8,270 bases of DNA from Silvanigrellales bacterium (GTDB lineage: Bacteria; Bdellovibrionota_B; Oligoflexia; Silvanigrellales; Silvanigrellaceae). How positions within the stretch are numbered: position 1 is the stretch's first letter; the number at the start of each line of letters is the position of its first letter. Below the pieces are notes generated by a model that had not been told where the DNA came from, did no database searches, and worked only from the letters and a program-made list of their open reading frames with translations. Location of the stretch: assembly GCA_028285285.1 (NCBI GenBank), contig JANQPW010000870.1:1-8270 (forward strand), given 5' to 3'. Shown here piece after piece: positions 1-7,067 of this stretch. Made by a program: the position numbers and the translations under genes.

Positions 1-99
1 CTGCAGGATCAGTTTGATGTGCGTCTGAATGGGGAAGACCTCGCAGATGTGAAAACGGTCTCTGAGCTCCTTTCTGTGATGGAATCTATCAAAAGATGA
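1..99 (+). CDS. Acyl carrier protein, C-terminal fragment (5' end outside window)
   Basis: The open frame from base 1 ends at TGA 97-99 and encodes 32 residues that begin LQDQFDVRLNGEDL and continue through VKTVSELLSVMESIK. This resembles the last two helices of an acyl or peptidyl carrier protein: an acidic helix reading like 'LEDEFDV', a loop with 'EDL', then a 'TV..LL..I' terminal helix. The phosphopantetheine-bearing DSL serine lies upstream and cannot be checked. Carrier proteins hold acyl or aminoacyl groups as thioesters in the cytoplasm. Its stop overlaps the start of the beta-barrel gene in an ATGA (96-99), so it is probably the upstream member of the same operon and translationally coupled to it. 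The convergent operon holds a carrier-less adenylation enzyme, for which this is a natural partner (inference). The fragment is short, so family assignment is moderate. Confidence 0.65.
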   Translation: MQDQFDVRLNGEDLADVKTVSELLSVMESIKR

Positions 100-1400
100 A
101 GTTTGTCCATTTCACATGGAGCGTGGCAATGCTCTTCTGGTCATTTTTTTCATCAGTGGGTTTTGCCACAGAAGGAGATCTGCGCGCCGACTCAAGTCTG
201 CGCGGGAGAACCTCCGTGTGGGGTCAAAGTCTGCCTCAAGAACCAGGACTCTTCCTCAGCGAACTCGAAGCTGAATTGACCCTTGAAGAAGAACCACCGG
301 CGTTTCTGCCGGTATCCAAGCACAGGGTCTTCATTCCCTTGAATTTGTTCCTTTTAGCTAACCCCGATCTTGAAACAAATGATCATCTGGTCCGGAGGCT
401 TGGCCTTGGATACACCTACAACAACCGCTTAACCGTGTATGCTGGACGGGAAGTTTTCAGCTGGGGAAAAACCGACGAGATCAACCCCGTGGATGTTTTG
501 AATGGACAAGACTTTTCGCGCTTCCTGTCTATCGACAAGGCCGATCGGAAGATGCCCCGTGAGGCGGCACTGATCCAGTTTTCTGGAGACGACTGGAGCC
601 TGACCGCCATTGCACTTGAAGGTATTGGGCAAAACACCTTTGCCGATGGCGAATCTGACTGGTGCCGGGGGGCATGCCAAGAAGCCGCTCTTACCGCAAG
701 TGCTGCCTCCGAACACGAGTCGCAAAAGTTTGAGAGCTTTGAGTTCGGCACGCGAGCCCTTTTCAGCTTTCGAGGGTTCGATCTTGGACTTTACGGATTC
801 CACATTGGTTCCCGCCAACCCATTTTTACCTACCAGGCAGTGGGACCACAAACTGTTCAGGTGACAGAGCACAACCCCCAGAAAACCCTTCACCCCGCCT
901 TTGGGTTTGACGCCCAAACAACCCTGGGTCGCTATGGGCTTCGAGCTGAAACCCTCTATGAACACAACGCAGTGGAGCAACGGGCCTTTGCAGTGGAGCG
1001 CATAGGCCAAGATCCAGAACAGACGAGCAATCTCCGGTATGTTCTTGGGGTCGACACGCCAGTTGACTCAGACTTTTATGCCAACCTTCAATGGGGGGGA
1101 AAGCACTTTGCCACTTCAAGTTCCACCGAAGAGGACCTTCCCATTAAGACAGAGCCCCGCGCATTCTTCACAGTATTGCTCAGACACAACTTTTTTGAAG
1201 GAGATGTGACTCTCCAACTTCGGGGCACGCACGACACAGATGACGGTGGCAGCATGATTCGGCCCCGCGTGGCCTATGTCTTTTCCGACACATTTGCTTT
1301 GTGGACCCAGGCCTACTTCTTCCGCGGCGCCTCGGACAGTTTTTTTGGAACCTTTTCGGAACAAAGTCACGCACAGGTGGGCGCCGATGCAACATTCTGA
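96..1400 (+). CDS. Outer-membrane beta-barrel protein linked to RND exporter (DUF1302-like)
   Basis: The 434-residue protein has a clear Sec signal peptide: basic start MKFVHF, hydrophobic core about 8-22, likely cleavage after GFA at residue 24. The rest alternates short amphipathic beta strands with turns and ends in a terminal Phe (ADATF), the usual last-strand signature read by the BAM machinery. The stretch at about 117-136 (GREVFSWGKTDEINPVDVLN) resembles a motif of barrel proteins often encoded beside RND exporters and LolA-like proteins, some annotated DUF1302; this family link is from memory. Cys190 and Cys194 sit close together in what looks like a surface loop and could form a disulfide. 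The start overlaps the carrier-protein stop (ATGA 96-99); only a weak GATGGA lies 12 bases upstream, so coupled translation is likely. The gene end overlaps the exporter start by 14 bases. Probable role: outer-membrane pore or receiver for the exporter's cargo; substrate unknown. Confidence 0.7.
   Translation: MKFVHFTWSVAMLFWSFFSSVGFATEGDLRADSSLRGRTSVWGQSLPQEPGLFLSELEAELTLEEEPPAFLPVSKHRVFIPLNLFLLANPDLETNDHLVRRLGLGYTYNNRLTVYAGREVFSWGKTDEINPVDVLNGQDFSRFLSIDKADRKMPREAALIQFSGDDWSLTAIALEGIGQNTFADGESDWCRGACQEAALTASAASEHESQKFESFEFGTRALFSFRGFDLGLYGFHIGSRQPIFTYQAVGPQTVQVTEHNPQKTLHPAFGFDAQTTLGRYGLRAETLYEHNAVEQRAFAVERIGQDPEQTSNLRYVLGVDTPVDSDFYANLQWGGKHFATSSSTEEDLPIKTEPRAFFTVLLRHNFFEGDVTLQLRGTHDTDDGGSMIRPRVAYVFSDTFALWTQAYFFRGASDSFFGTFSEQSHAQVGADATF
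1375..1380 (+). promoter_or_regulatory. Ribosome binding site setting the RND exporter start
   Basis: AGGTGG lies six bases before ATG 1387, inside the end of the beta-barrel gene. It favours ATG 1387 over the in-frame ATG at 1276, which would add 37 residues with no RND-like character ahead of the N-terminal membrane helix. Confidence 0.6.
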
Positions 1401-3780
1401 TCCAAACCGCCGCGGCTGGGCTTTTGCAACTCTCGTCACAGCGCTGCTCATTATGGGTCTTTTTGGTTTTTTTGCCACAAAGGTCGAGCGAACGGGAGAT
1501 GCCACAGCACTTTTGGCGGCCAACGACGCAACCGTTGAACTCAAGAAAAAAATGGAAGAGAGGTTTGGAAGCGCGAATGTGTTGATCCTCACCACTCCCA
1601 TTGGGATCACTGCCGATACCCTGACGAGCCTTGCCCATCTTCAACGCCAGCTCGATTCAATCCAAGAGCTGGAAAAAGTTCACTCCGTGTTCACAACACC
1701 TCATTTGGCCAGTGATGCTTCTGGTTTCGAGGTCGGAAGTCTCCTTGACCTCGACAGCACCCTGGAATCTACACCCGATCCAGAAGCATTGCTTCAACGA
1801 CTGAAGTCCAACCCCAGCTACCGAGGCAACATAGTGAGCCTCAACTACGACATTCTTGCCATGGTGCTGCAGTTCCATCCAGAGATCTCAGATCCACAGA
1901 AGCTCTCAATCCTTCAGAGGAGCCTTAAAGAAACGGGAATATCTCTCGGAACAGGCGAAGCCGATTGGCAGCTTTCCGGCCTCCCGCAGGTGAACTCAGC
2001 CATTGTGGAGCTGATTGAGAGAGACCTCTTTTTACTCTTTCCTTTGTTCATGATCATTCTTGGCGCGGTCTTGTACGTTGCCTTCCGTTCGTTTTGGGCG
2101 GTTGCGATCCCACTTGTGCTCGTGGGTTTTGGCACAACGGTGACTGTTGGCGCAATGGCCCTCTTGGGAGAGTCTCTGAACGTTGTCACCAACAATGTGC
2201 CCATGTTGCTCACCTGTATCGGTGGAGCCTATTCCATCCACTATCTCCAGCACCTTCGTCATCTCCAGAAAAGTCCTACTTCCCACTCGACGCGGGGCCC
2301 TCTTGGGGCTGCCCGCAGCATTTTTCCAACCTTGTTCCTAGCCAGCACCACAACCATCCTGGGTTTTTTGGCAAACCTCACAAGTGAAGTGGAAGCTGTG
2401 CAGAATTTTGGTCTTTTTATGGCCATTGGCCTTGCTGTGCTGTTTGTGGCGACCGTCTTGGTCTTTCCTTCCGTTCTTGTTGCCTTTGACATCACCGTTT
2501 TCAAAAGCTCTCCAGACAGGAGCGACTCAACCAGCCATAAAACAGAGAGTCAGAACAAAGAAAACAGAAAGAGCATTCTGCAGGGTCGAGGTCATAAAAC
2601 AGCTTGGACAGTTATTGCCCTATCTACGATCGGCGTTTTGGCAGGTGGCTATGCCTTTGGGAACCTGAGGGCAGAATACCGAACCCTGGGTTATTTTGAA
2701 GATGACAGCTCCATTGTTCAGCAAGCGCGGCACGTGTCCCGTCACTTTGGTGGATTTGGTTCCTACGACATCGTTTTACAGCAGAAAGAAACGATGGGTA
2801 GTGGGAGCTCTGAAGACACCACCCCTCTTGCGATGGACGCATCGGTGCTCAAAACTGTCTCTGAGTTTTCTACATGGATGAAGCAGAATCACCCCCACGA
2901 TGTGCAAGTAACTCTCGACTTCGCAGACTCTATGAAAGACATGAGTCGGGCCTTCAATGGTCCGGAGCACTATCAAGTGCCCGACTCAAACGATGAAGTT
3001 TTTCAGTATATAGAAGTGTACTCTTGGTCAGGAGACCTTCAAGACGACCTTGGGAATTTTGTCAAAGAAGACTTTTCTTCGCTTCGCCTCATGGGTCGAC
3101 TGAGCCTGCAGGAACACCCCGATGGAACCTACAGCGAGCGTTCAGTGCAGGAGCATTCAGCACTGGCTCAACAAGGCATGAACTGGCTTCGTGATCGGCT
3201 CCCCGACTCAATTGATGTGGTGAGCTTTGGAGAGCTCCCTCTGTGGGCTCGTGTCAATGTTGCCATAATAGAAGGGCAGCGACTCGCGGCTGCACTGGCA
3301 ATTCTGCTTGTTGGCCTGGTCGTGCTCTTCATCTTTCGAAGCCTCAAACTCACCTTTCTTTGCCTCATTCCCGTTTCGCTTTCTGTTTTATGCTCATATT
3401 TGGCTATGTGGTTTTTTGACATCAATCTCGACATCGCCACGAGCCTGGTTTCAAGCATGGCCATCGGAATTGGTATTGATGACACACTCCACTTTATGTT
3501 GGCCTACCGCAACGAGTTCCAAAGAACTGGCAAGGTGCGGCATTCCCTTGAGCAATCCTTGAGCAACACTGGACGCGCCATCTTGTTCACTTCTATCGCA
3601 CTCGTAACTGGTTTTGGAGTCTTTGCTTTGTCTAACTTCAAACCCGTTGTTTACTTTGGCTTCCTGAATGGGCTCACAATCCTCGTGGCAACAGTAGCCA
3701 CACTCGTCGTTTTGCCCGCTGGGCTTCTTCTCTTCACTCGGGATAAACAGCCCGTCGCTGCCGAAGCAAAAGTTCAATAA
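1387..3780 (+). CDS. RND-superfamily (MMPL/COG1033-type) exporter
   Basis: A 797-residue inner-membrane protein with the duplicated RND plan. TM1 is about 11-30, followed by a periplasmic domain 31-212 and TM2-TM6 (about 213-365) including GGAYSIHYLQHLR at 279-291. A cytoplasmic linker of about 366-400 is rich in Ser, Lys and Asn. TM7 is about 403-424, followed by a second periplasmic domain 425-628 and TM8-TM12 to about 785, including GIGIDDTLHFMLAYR at 694-708. Asp698 and Asp699 in TM10 are placed as the proton-relay acids of the family; the matching TM4 site has Ala-Tyr. Proteins of this type export lipids or other hydrophobic molecules using the proton gradient, and lack the long loops of HAE1 drug pumps. 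The chosen start, ATG 1387, gives a short Arg-containing N-terminus and has AGGTGG upstream; it overlaps the barrel gene by 14 bases, indicating one operon. The last 47 bases overlap the convergent transporter gene. Cargo cannot be told from sequence. Confidence 0.88.
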   Translation: MQHSDPNRRGWAFATLVTALLIMGLFGFFATKVERTGDATALLAANDATVELKKKMEERFGSANVLILTTPIGITADTLTSLAHLQRQLDSIQELEKVHSVFTTPHLASDASGFEVGSLLDLDSTLESTPDPEALLQRLKSNPSYRGNIVSLNYDILAMVLQFHPEISDPQKLSILQRSLKETGISLGTGEADWQLSGLPQVNSAIVELIERDLFLLFPLFMIILGAVLYVAFRSFWAVAIPLVLVGFGTTVTVGAMALLGESLNVVTNNVPMLLTCIGGAYSIHYLQHLRHLQKSPTSHSTRGPLGAARSIFPTLFLASTTTILGFLANLTSEVEAVQNFGLFMAIGLAVLFVATVLVFPSVLVAFDITVFKSSPDRSDSTSHKTESQNKENRKSILQGRGHKTAWTVIALSTIGVLAGGYAFGNLRAEYRTLGYFEDDSSIVQQARHVSRHFGGFGSYDIVLQQKETMGSGSSEDTTPLAMDASVLKTVSEFSTWMKQNHPHDVQVTLDFADSMKDMSRAFNGPEHYQVPDSNDEVFQYIEVYSWSGDLQDDLGNFVKEDFSSLRLMGRLSLQEHPDGTYSERSVQEHSALAQQGMNWLRDRLPDSIDVVSFGELPLWARVNVAIIEGQRLAAALAILLVGLVVLFIFRSLKLTFLCLIPVSLSVLCSYLAMWFFDINLDIATSLVSSMAIGIGIDDTLHFMLAYRNEFQRTGKVRHSLEQSLSNTGRAILFTSIALVTGFGVFALSNFKPVVYFGFLNGLTILVATVATLVVLPAGLLLFTRDKQPVAAEAKVQ

Positions 3781-4627
3781 CGTGCCAAGAAAAAACTGAG
3801 ATAAACATCACCAGCCCATAAACCGCCGGAGCCATCCCCAAGGGCGGGGCACCCATCACCGTTATGGCCAAAGTGAGAGCCAAAGCGGCATTTTGAAAAC
3901 CCACTTCAATGGCAACCGCTTTACGCTGGGGGTTGGCAGCACCCATCAAAAAGGCCCCGGTTCCTCCCCACACCATTGACAAAACATTGAGGAGAAACAC
4001 AGGAAAGAACAGCACGCCAATTTGGCTAAAAACCATTTCTGAGTTGCGCACTGCCAACGCCACACACATGCCAATCAAGACAATTCCAGAGACCTTACGA
4101 AAAACGGGCTCCACCTTCCGAGCTGCTTCAGGAAAACGCTCTCCAAAAAGCAAACCAAACAACACCGGCAACACAACCATTCCCAGCAAGGTCAATATCG
4201 TCTGCCAAAGGGGAAGCTGAAATTGAAGCGCCTCTTCAGGAGAGACGCTTCCCAGTTGGGGGAGCAGACCCTGTGCAAACCCAAACACCAAAGGAGTCGT
4301 TACAATTCCGATAAGGTTTGAAGTTGAGGTCAAACTCACCGAAAGAGCGCTGTCGGCTCTCAGAAGGTAGGTCAAGAGGTTAGATCCGGCACCTCCTGGA
4401 CAACATGCAAGCAACAGGAGCCCCGTTGCCGGTTGAAGAGGGAGCTCAAAGACGTGCGCAAGACCCACAGCTAACAGAGGCAGACCAAGAACCTGAGAAA
4501 CCAGGCCAAAAATAAGCAACCAAGGATGCCGTGCAGCCTGTCGGAAGTCGTCTCTCTGAAGGGAGCTTCCCACTCCAAACATAAGAGCCGCCAACACAAT
4601 CGGCATCACGATCTCATCCACGCTCAT
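3734..4627 (-). CDS. SBF/BASS-family (bile acid:sodium symporter-like) transporter
   Basis: A 297-residue, almost wholly hydrophobic inner-membrane protein. Family hallmarks are CCPGGAGSN at 75-83 followed by TYLLRADSALSVSLT at 86-100, which is the first unwound-helix crossover with its sodium and substrate ligands. EVGFQNAALALTLA at 241-254 follows, whose Glu241 and Gln245 correspond to the second sodium site in structures of bacterial bile-acid transporter homologues. Length is normal for bacterial members. BASS proteins move organic anions (bile acids, pantoate, pyruvate and others) with sodium; the name does not imply bile acid as substrate. The start ATG is preceded by GTGGAG four bases upstream on the minus strand and overlaps the adenylation gene by 14 bases, making this the third gene of the leftward operon. 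The stop lies 47 bases inside the 3' end of the exporter gene. Transport direction and substrate are unknown; supply of a precursor to the cluster is a guess. Confidence 0.85.
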   Translation of the reverse strand: MSVDEIVMPIVLAALMFGVGSSLQRDDFRQAARHPWLLIFGLVSQVLGLPLLAVGLAHVFELPLQPATGLLLLACCPGGAGSNLLTYLLRADSALSVSLTSTSNLIGIVTTPLVFGFAQGLLPQLGSVSPEEALQFQLPLWQTILTLLGMVVLPVLFGLLFGERFPEAARKVEPVFRKVSGIVLIGMCVALAVRNSEMVFSQIGVLFFPVFLLNVLSMVWGGTGAFLMGAANPQRKAVAIEVGFQNAALALTLAITVMGAPPLGMAPAVYGLVMFISVFSWHVIELLLRQRRAVYPE

Positions 4628-6092
4628 ATTGCTCCACTTGCTTTGTCAGCGCCCTACGGTCGATCTTGCCACTGGTGTTCGTGGGAAACTGTGGAACAAC
4701 CACAAACCGAGAAGGAACCATGTAGTGCGGCATATGAGCTCTGGCCATTTCTTCCATTTTCCGAGTTTCCTCAAAAACCCCGGCCGCTGCTGAATCTGCG
4801 CAGGCAACTGCAACAAGTTCAGTGGTGGTTGGGGGGCTCTTCCCGGGCAACAGGATCACATGCACCTCATGGTCTGGCACCACATAACGCCGCAGCAGGT
4901 GCTCAACCTCCGAAATCTCAATGCGGTGGCCATGCACCTTCACCTGGGAATCAGATCTTCCAATGAAAAGAAAACCAAAAGACGAGTCGAACGACACTCG
5001 GTCTCCTGTGTTGTAAGACCAGACCTTGGAGTCTTTTTCTTGAGTCGGCAAAGAAGATGGAGGCAGCCGGAGCGCAAAGGTTTGTTGCTGCTCAGCAGAA
5101 GCATTCCAATAACCCCACGGAGCAACCTGATCTCCCGACAAAATCAGTTCTCCAGAAAGGGGATCTTGCCACGCACGCTCGTTTCCCCACGGAAATCCAA
5201 TAGCCACGATTCCTCGGGGGTAGTCGACGGACAGGTCAAATCGATGAAAGAGAATAGCAATGGTCGCTTCGGTAGGCCCGTAAAGGTTATAGACCTCAGC
5301 ATGGGGCGCTGCCGATGACCAAGCTGCAGCCAAAGCCTGAGGAAGGGCTTCCCCACAAAACAACACACGCTGAAGAAGTGGAAACGCCCCCTCGGTCAGC
5401 TGACCAAGCCGCTGAACCTGAGCGCCTAGGGTGGGAACGCTGAACCAATGAGTGATGCCTTTTCGCTGCAAAAAGGCGGCCGGAAAAAGCAGATCGGCAG
5501 CCTCCATTGCAACCAAGCACGCCCCAGCCTGCCACGCGACAAACAGATCGTGCACGCTTAAGTCAAAGGTCAACTCAAAGCTTTGCGTGCAGCGTGATTC
5601 AGCTGAAACCCCAGCAACCTCCTGAACGTTGCTCAGATAAGCCAAGACGTTCCGCTCCGCCACACAAACGCCTTTTGGCACACCTGTGCTTCCCGAAGTG
5701 AACAAGATATAGGCCGGCCCTGGCCTCCCGACCCGTTCTTCTTCCCCACATTCTTCAGTTCTTGAAACACAGGAAAACTGTTCGCTACCAAACACATGGT
5801 GGAGCCGAGCCAATTCAGCCACAGCCTCTCGGCGTTCAAGTGGCCACTCTGGGTTGATGGGCACATAGGTGCAACCCTTAAGCACACAAGCCAAAATCCA
5901 AACATAGGCCATGGGCTCGCCTCTCCCGGCAACCACACCCACCCTTCGAGATCCGCATGGTATCTTTTGAGCCTCTTGTTCTGCTTGCGATCTCAGTTCG
6001 TCATAGCTCCATGACGCCGCGCCAATTTCAAGCGCTGTGCGGTCAGAGTTATGAGAAAAAGACTCCAGTAGGAGCTGCGCGAGGGAAGTCAT
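4614..6092 (-). CDS. Stand-alone DltA-like amino-acid adenylation (AMP-binding) enzyme
   Basis: This 492-residue protein is a complete ANL-superfamily adenylation domain with no condensation, carrier or thioesterase domain. Motifs in order: ATP loop YILFTSGSTGVPKGV (128-142); FDLSVHD (176-182), whose Asp177 matches the Asp binding the substrate amino group in amino-acid-activating domains; LFCGEALP (244-251); YGPTEATIA (271-279); GELILSGD (314-321); YNTGD (360-364); the hinge region FIGRSDSQVKVHGHRIEISE (376-395); and NTSGKIDRRAL (472-482) with catalytic Lys475. FDLSVxD, FCGE.LP and YGPTEAT are closest, from memory, to D-alanine:carrier-protein ligase DltA. Expected reaction: amino acid plus ATP to aminoacyl-AMP, then transfer to a carrier-protein phosphopantetheine. 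No carrier gene adjoins it in its own operon, but the opposite operon has one. The start overlaps the LolA-like stop (ATGA, 6089-6092) and the end overlaps the transporter start by 14 bases. Substrate prediction (small amino acid, possibly D-Ala) is inference. Confidence 0.85.
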   Translation of the reverse strand: MTSLAQLLLESFSHNSDRTALEIGAASWSYDELRSQAEQEAQKIPCGSRRVGVVAGRGEPMAYVWILACVLKGCTYVPINPEWPLERREAVAELARLHHVFGSEQFSCVSRTEECGEEERVGRPGPAYILFTSGSTGVPKGVCVAERNVLAYLSNVQEVAGVSAESRCTQSFELTFDLSVHDLFVAWQAGACLVAMEAADLLFPAAFLQRKGITHWFSVPTLGAQVQRLGQLTEGAFPLLQRVLFCGEALPQALAAAWSSAAPHAEVYNLYGPTEATIAILFHRFDLSVDYPRGIVAIGFPWGNERAWQDPLSGELILSGDQVAPWGYWNASAEQQQTFALRLPPSSLPTQEKDSKVWSYNTGDRVSFDSSFGFLFIGRSDSQVKVHGHRIEISEVEHLLRRYVVPDHEVHVILLPGKSPPTTTELVAVACADSAAAGVFEETRKMEEMARAHMPHYMVPSRFVVVPQFPTNTSGKIDRRALTKQVEQYERG

Positions 6093-6931
6093 TTGATCAA
6101 GTCCGAACTCAATTGCTTCACGGTGAAAAAGCTTTCCGGAAGACCCACGTTGTACTTCACCTGTTTCGTTTTGATGAGAGTATTGGATTTTTTCTTCACC
6201 CGAGTCATACGTGCCTGCATGACCGTCACAATCCCGTCGATGGTCTTCATATCCAACACCTCAAGGGTTTTCACAAGCTCTCCAGCAATGAAGGAGTGCA
6301 CAAGAACGGGCACAAAGCTCTTTTGATCAACCCACAGCACCAGTTTCTCATAGGGATGCTCTTTGTCTTTCGGCTTAATTTCAATTGCTTGGGTTTTGTA
6401 CTCCTGAACAACAGCGGAAGATGGCTTCATTGAGGAGCTCTTTGCATGAAAATCAGCCTCTTTAAGAACTTCGAAATCCACATAGGAGAAGTCAGAACCA
6501 AGGAACTGATTGCCTCGATCAGCACCAGAAATTCTTCTGGGTTCTTTCTTTTTTGCCCGAGAAAGAAAAAGCCACAGGGAGTCCGGGCCCTTATCAAAAG
6601 AGTGGATCAGTAACCCTGTCTCTTTCATTTGAGATGGTTCGGAAAATTTGATGAGGTCTCTGTCGCCATCCTTTGTTTCCATTCTCCACCAGTGAAAACT
6701 ACGGTTCTTTGCTTTTCCACTTGATGATGAAATCACCATACCAAACTGGCCAAAGGAGTCTTTTCCAACTGGTCTTTGCTCAACCTCCCTGAGCAACTTT
6801 TGCGCCGAGTGGGTCGCTCCAAAAGCCAATGGCATTTCAGTCAGCTCAAGTGATTCAAAAACAGAAAACAGCGCTCCCACCAAAAGGAGCTGCAACCCCA
6901 CCACGATCGGTTTCTCTTTCCAAGAATTCAC
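6089..6931 (-). CDS. LolA-like outer-membrane lipoprotein-sorting protein (RND-associated)
   Basis: A 280-residue exported protein. After a short basic N-terminus, residues 9-27 form a hydrophobic signal segment, with likely cleavage near FGATHS (37-42). The body matches the LolA/LolB-fold family commonly encoded beside COG1033-type RND exporters and often annotated 'outer membrane lipoprotein-sorting protein' (PF17131-like). Its pattern is seen in DRDLIKFSEPSQMKETGLLI (90-109), DSLWLFLSRAKKKEPRRIS (117-135) and the diagnostic FLGSDFSYVDFE (143-154). Such proteins form an open half-barrel that binds acyl chains; here it probably carries the exporter's lipid cargo through the periplasm rather than replacing housekeeping LolA (inference). 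The start is GTG, chosen because an ideal GAGGAGG lies eight bases upstream and no other in-frame start follows the preceding stop. First gene of the leftward operon; its stop overlaps the adenylation start by four bases. Confidence 0.85.
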   Translation of the reverse strand: MNSWKEKPIVVGLQLLLVGALFSVFESLELTEMPLAFGATHSAQKLLREVEQRPVGKDSFGQFGMVISSSSGKAKNRSFHWWRMETKDGDRDLIKFSEPSQMKETGLLIHSFDKGPDSLWLFLSRAKKKEPRRISGADRGNQFLGSDFSYVDFEVLKEADFHAKSSSMKPSSAVVQEYKTQAIEIKPKDKEHPYEKLVLWVDQKSFVPVLVHSFIAGELVKTLEVLDMKTIDGIVTVMQARMTRVKKKSNTLIKTKQVKYNVGLPESFFTVKQLSSDLIK

Positions 6932-6939
6932 GAATGATG

Positions 6940-6946
6940 CCTCCTC
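6940..6946 (-). promoter_or_regulatory. Strong ribosome binding site for the LolA-like gene
   Basis: On the minus strand the sequence reads GAGGAGG, followed by an eight-base spacer and the GTG codon at 6931-6929. This near-perfect Shine-Dalgarno decides the GTG start and would drive efficient entry into the leftward operon, whose later genes are reached through overlaps. Confidence 0.7.
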
Positions 6947-6969
6947 AGCTCGGTCTCTCTCAGAGGAAC

Positions 6970-6975
6970 ATCATA
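6970..6975 (-). promoter_or_regulatory. Candidate -10 element of the leftward operon
   Basis: The minus strand reads TATGAT, five of six matches to TATAAT, which would start transcription about 30 bases before the GTG codon. At 16-18 bases upstream there is no good TTGACA-like element, so either an activator is needed or the match is chance. Confidence 0.3.
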
Positions 6976-7067
6976 CAGTTTTTTAGCGGAACACGGTTTT
7001 TTTTCGCTTTCGGCAACACCTAGCCTTGCAGCCCAAGCAACGGCAGAGAAAATCTCAAAAAATTGAC

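Noticed and set aside
429..1010. Minus-strand 193-codon open frame inside the beta-barrel gene
   Set aside because: It lies wholly opposite a gene with signal peptide and barrel features, has no recognisable motif, and overlaps other antisense frames in the same place.
1276..1386. Longer start of the RND exporter at ATG 1276
   Set aside because: The extra 37 residues lie inside the barrel gene in another frame and look unlike an RND N-terminus; ATG 1387 has AGGTGG at six bases and directly precedes TM1.
1116..1644. Two overlapping minus-strand frames of 154-164 codons across the barrel/RND junction
   Set aside because: They are antisense to the strongly supported barrel and exporter genes, have cysteine- and arginine-rich low-meaning translations and no ribosome site noticed.
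3685..3701. GTGGC/GCCAC inverted repeat
   Set aside because: Five-base-pair stem within a conserved membrane-helix coding region, no T-tract, easily explained by Val-Ala codons.
3714..3735. GCCC-GCT-GGGC hairpin near the convergent gene ends as a terminator
   Set aside because: It sits inside the exporter coding region with a four-base-pair stem; on the minus strand, where it would serve the BASS gene, it is followed by A not T, and on the plus strand it precedes the stop.
5957..6433. Plus-strand 158-codon frame opposite the LolA-like and adenylation genes
   Set aside because: Both minus-strand genes have family motifs through this stretch; the frame shows no domain and spans their overlap.
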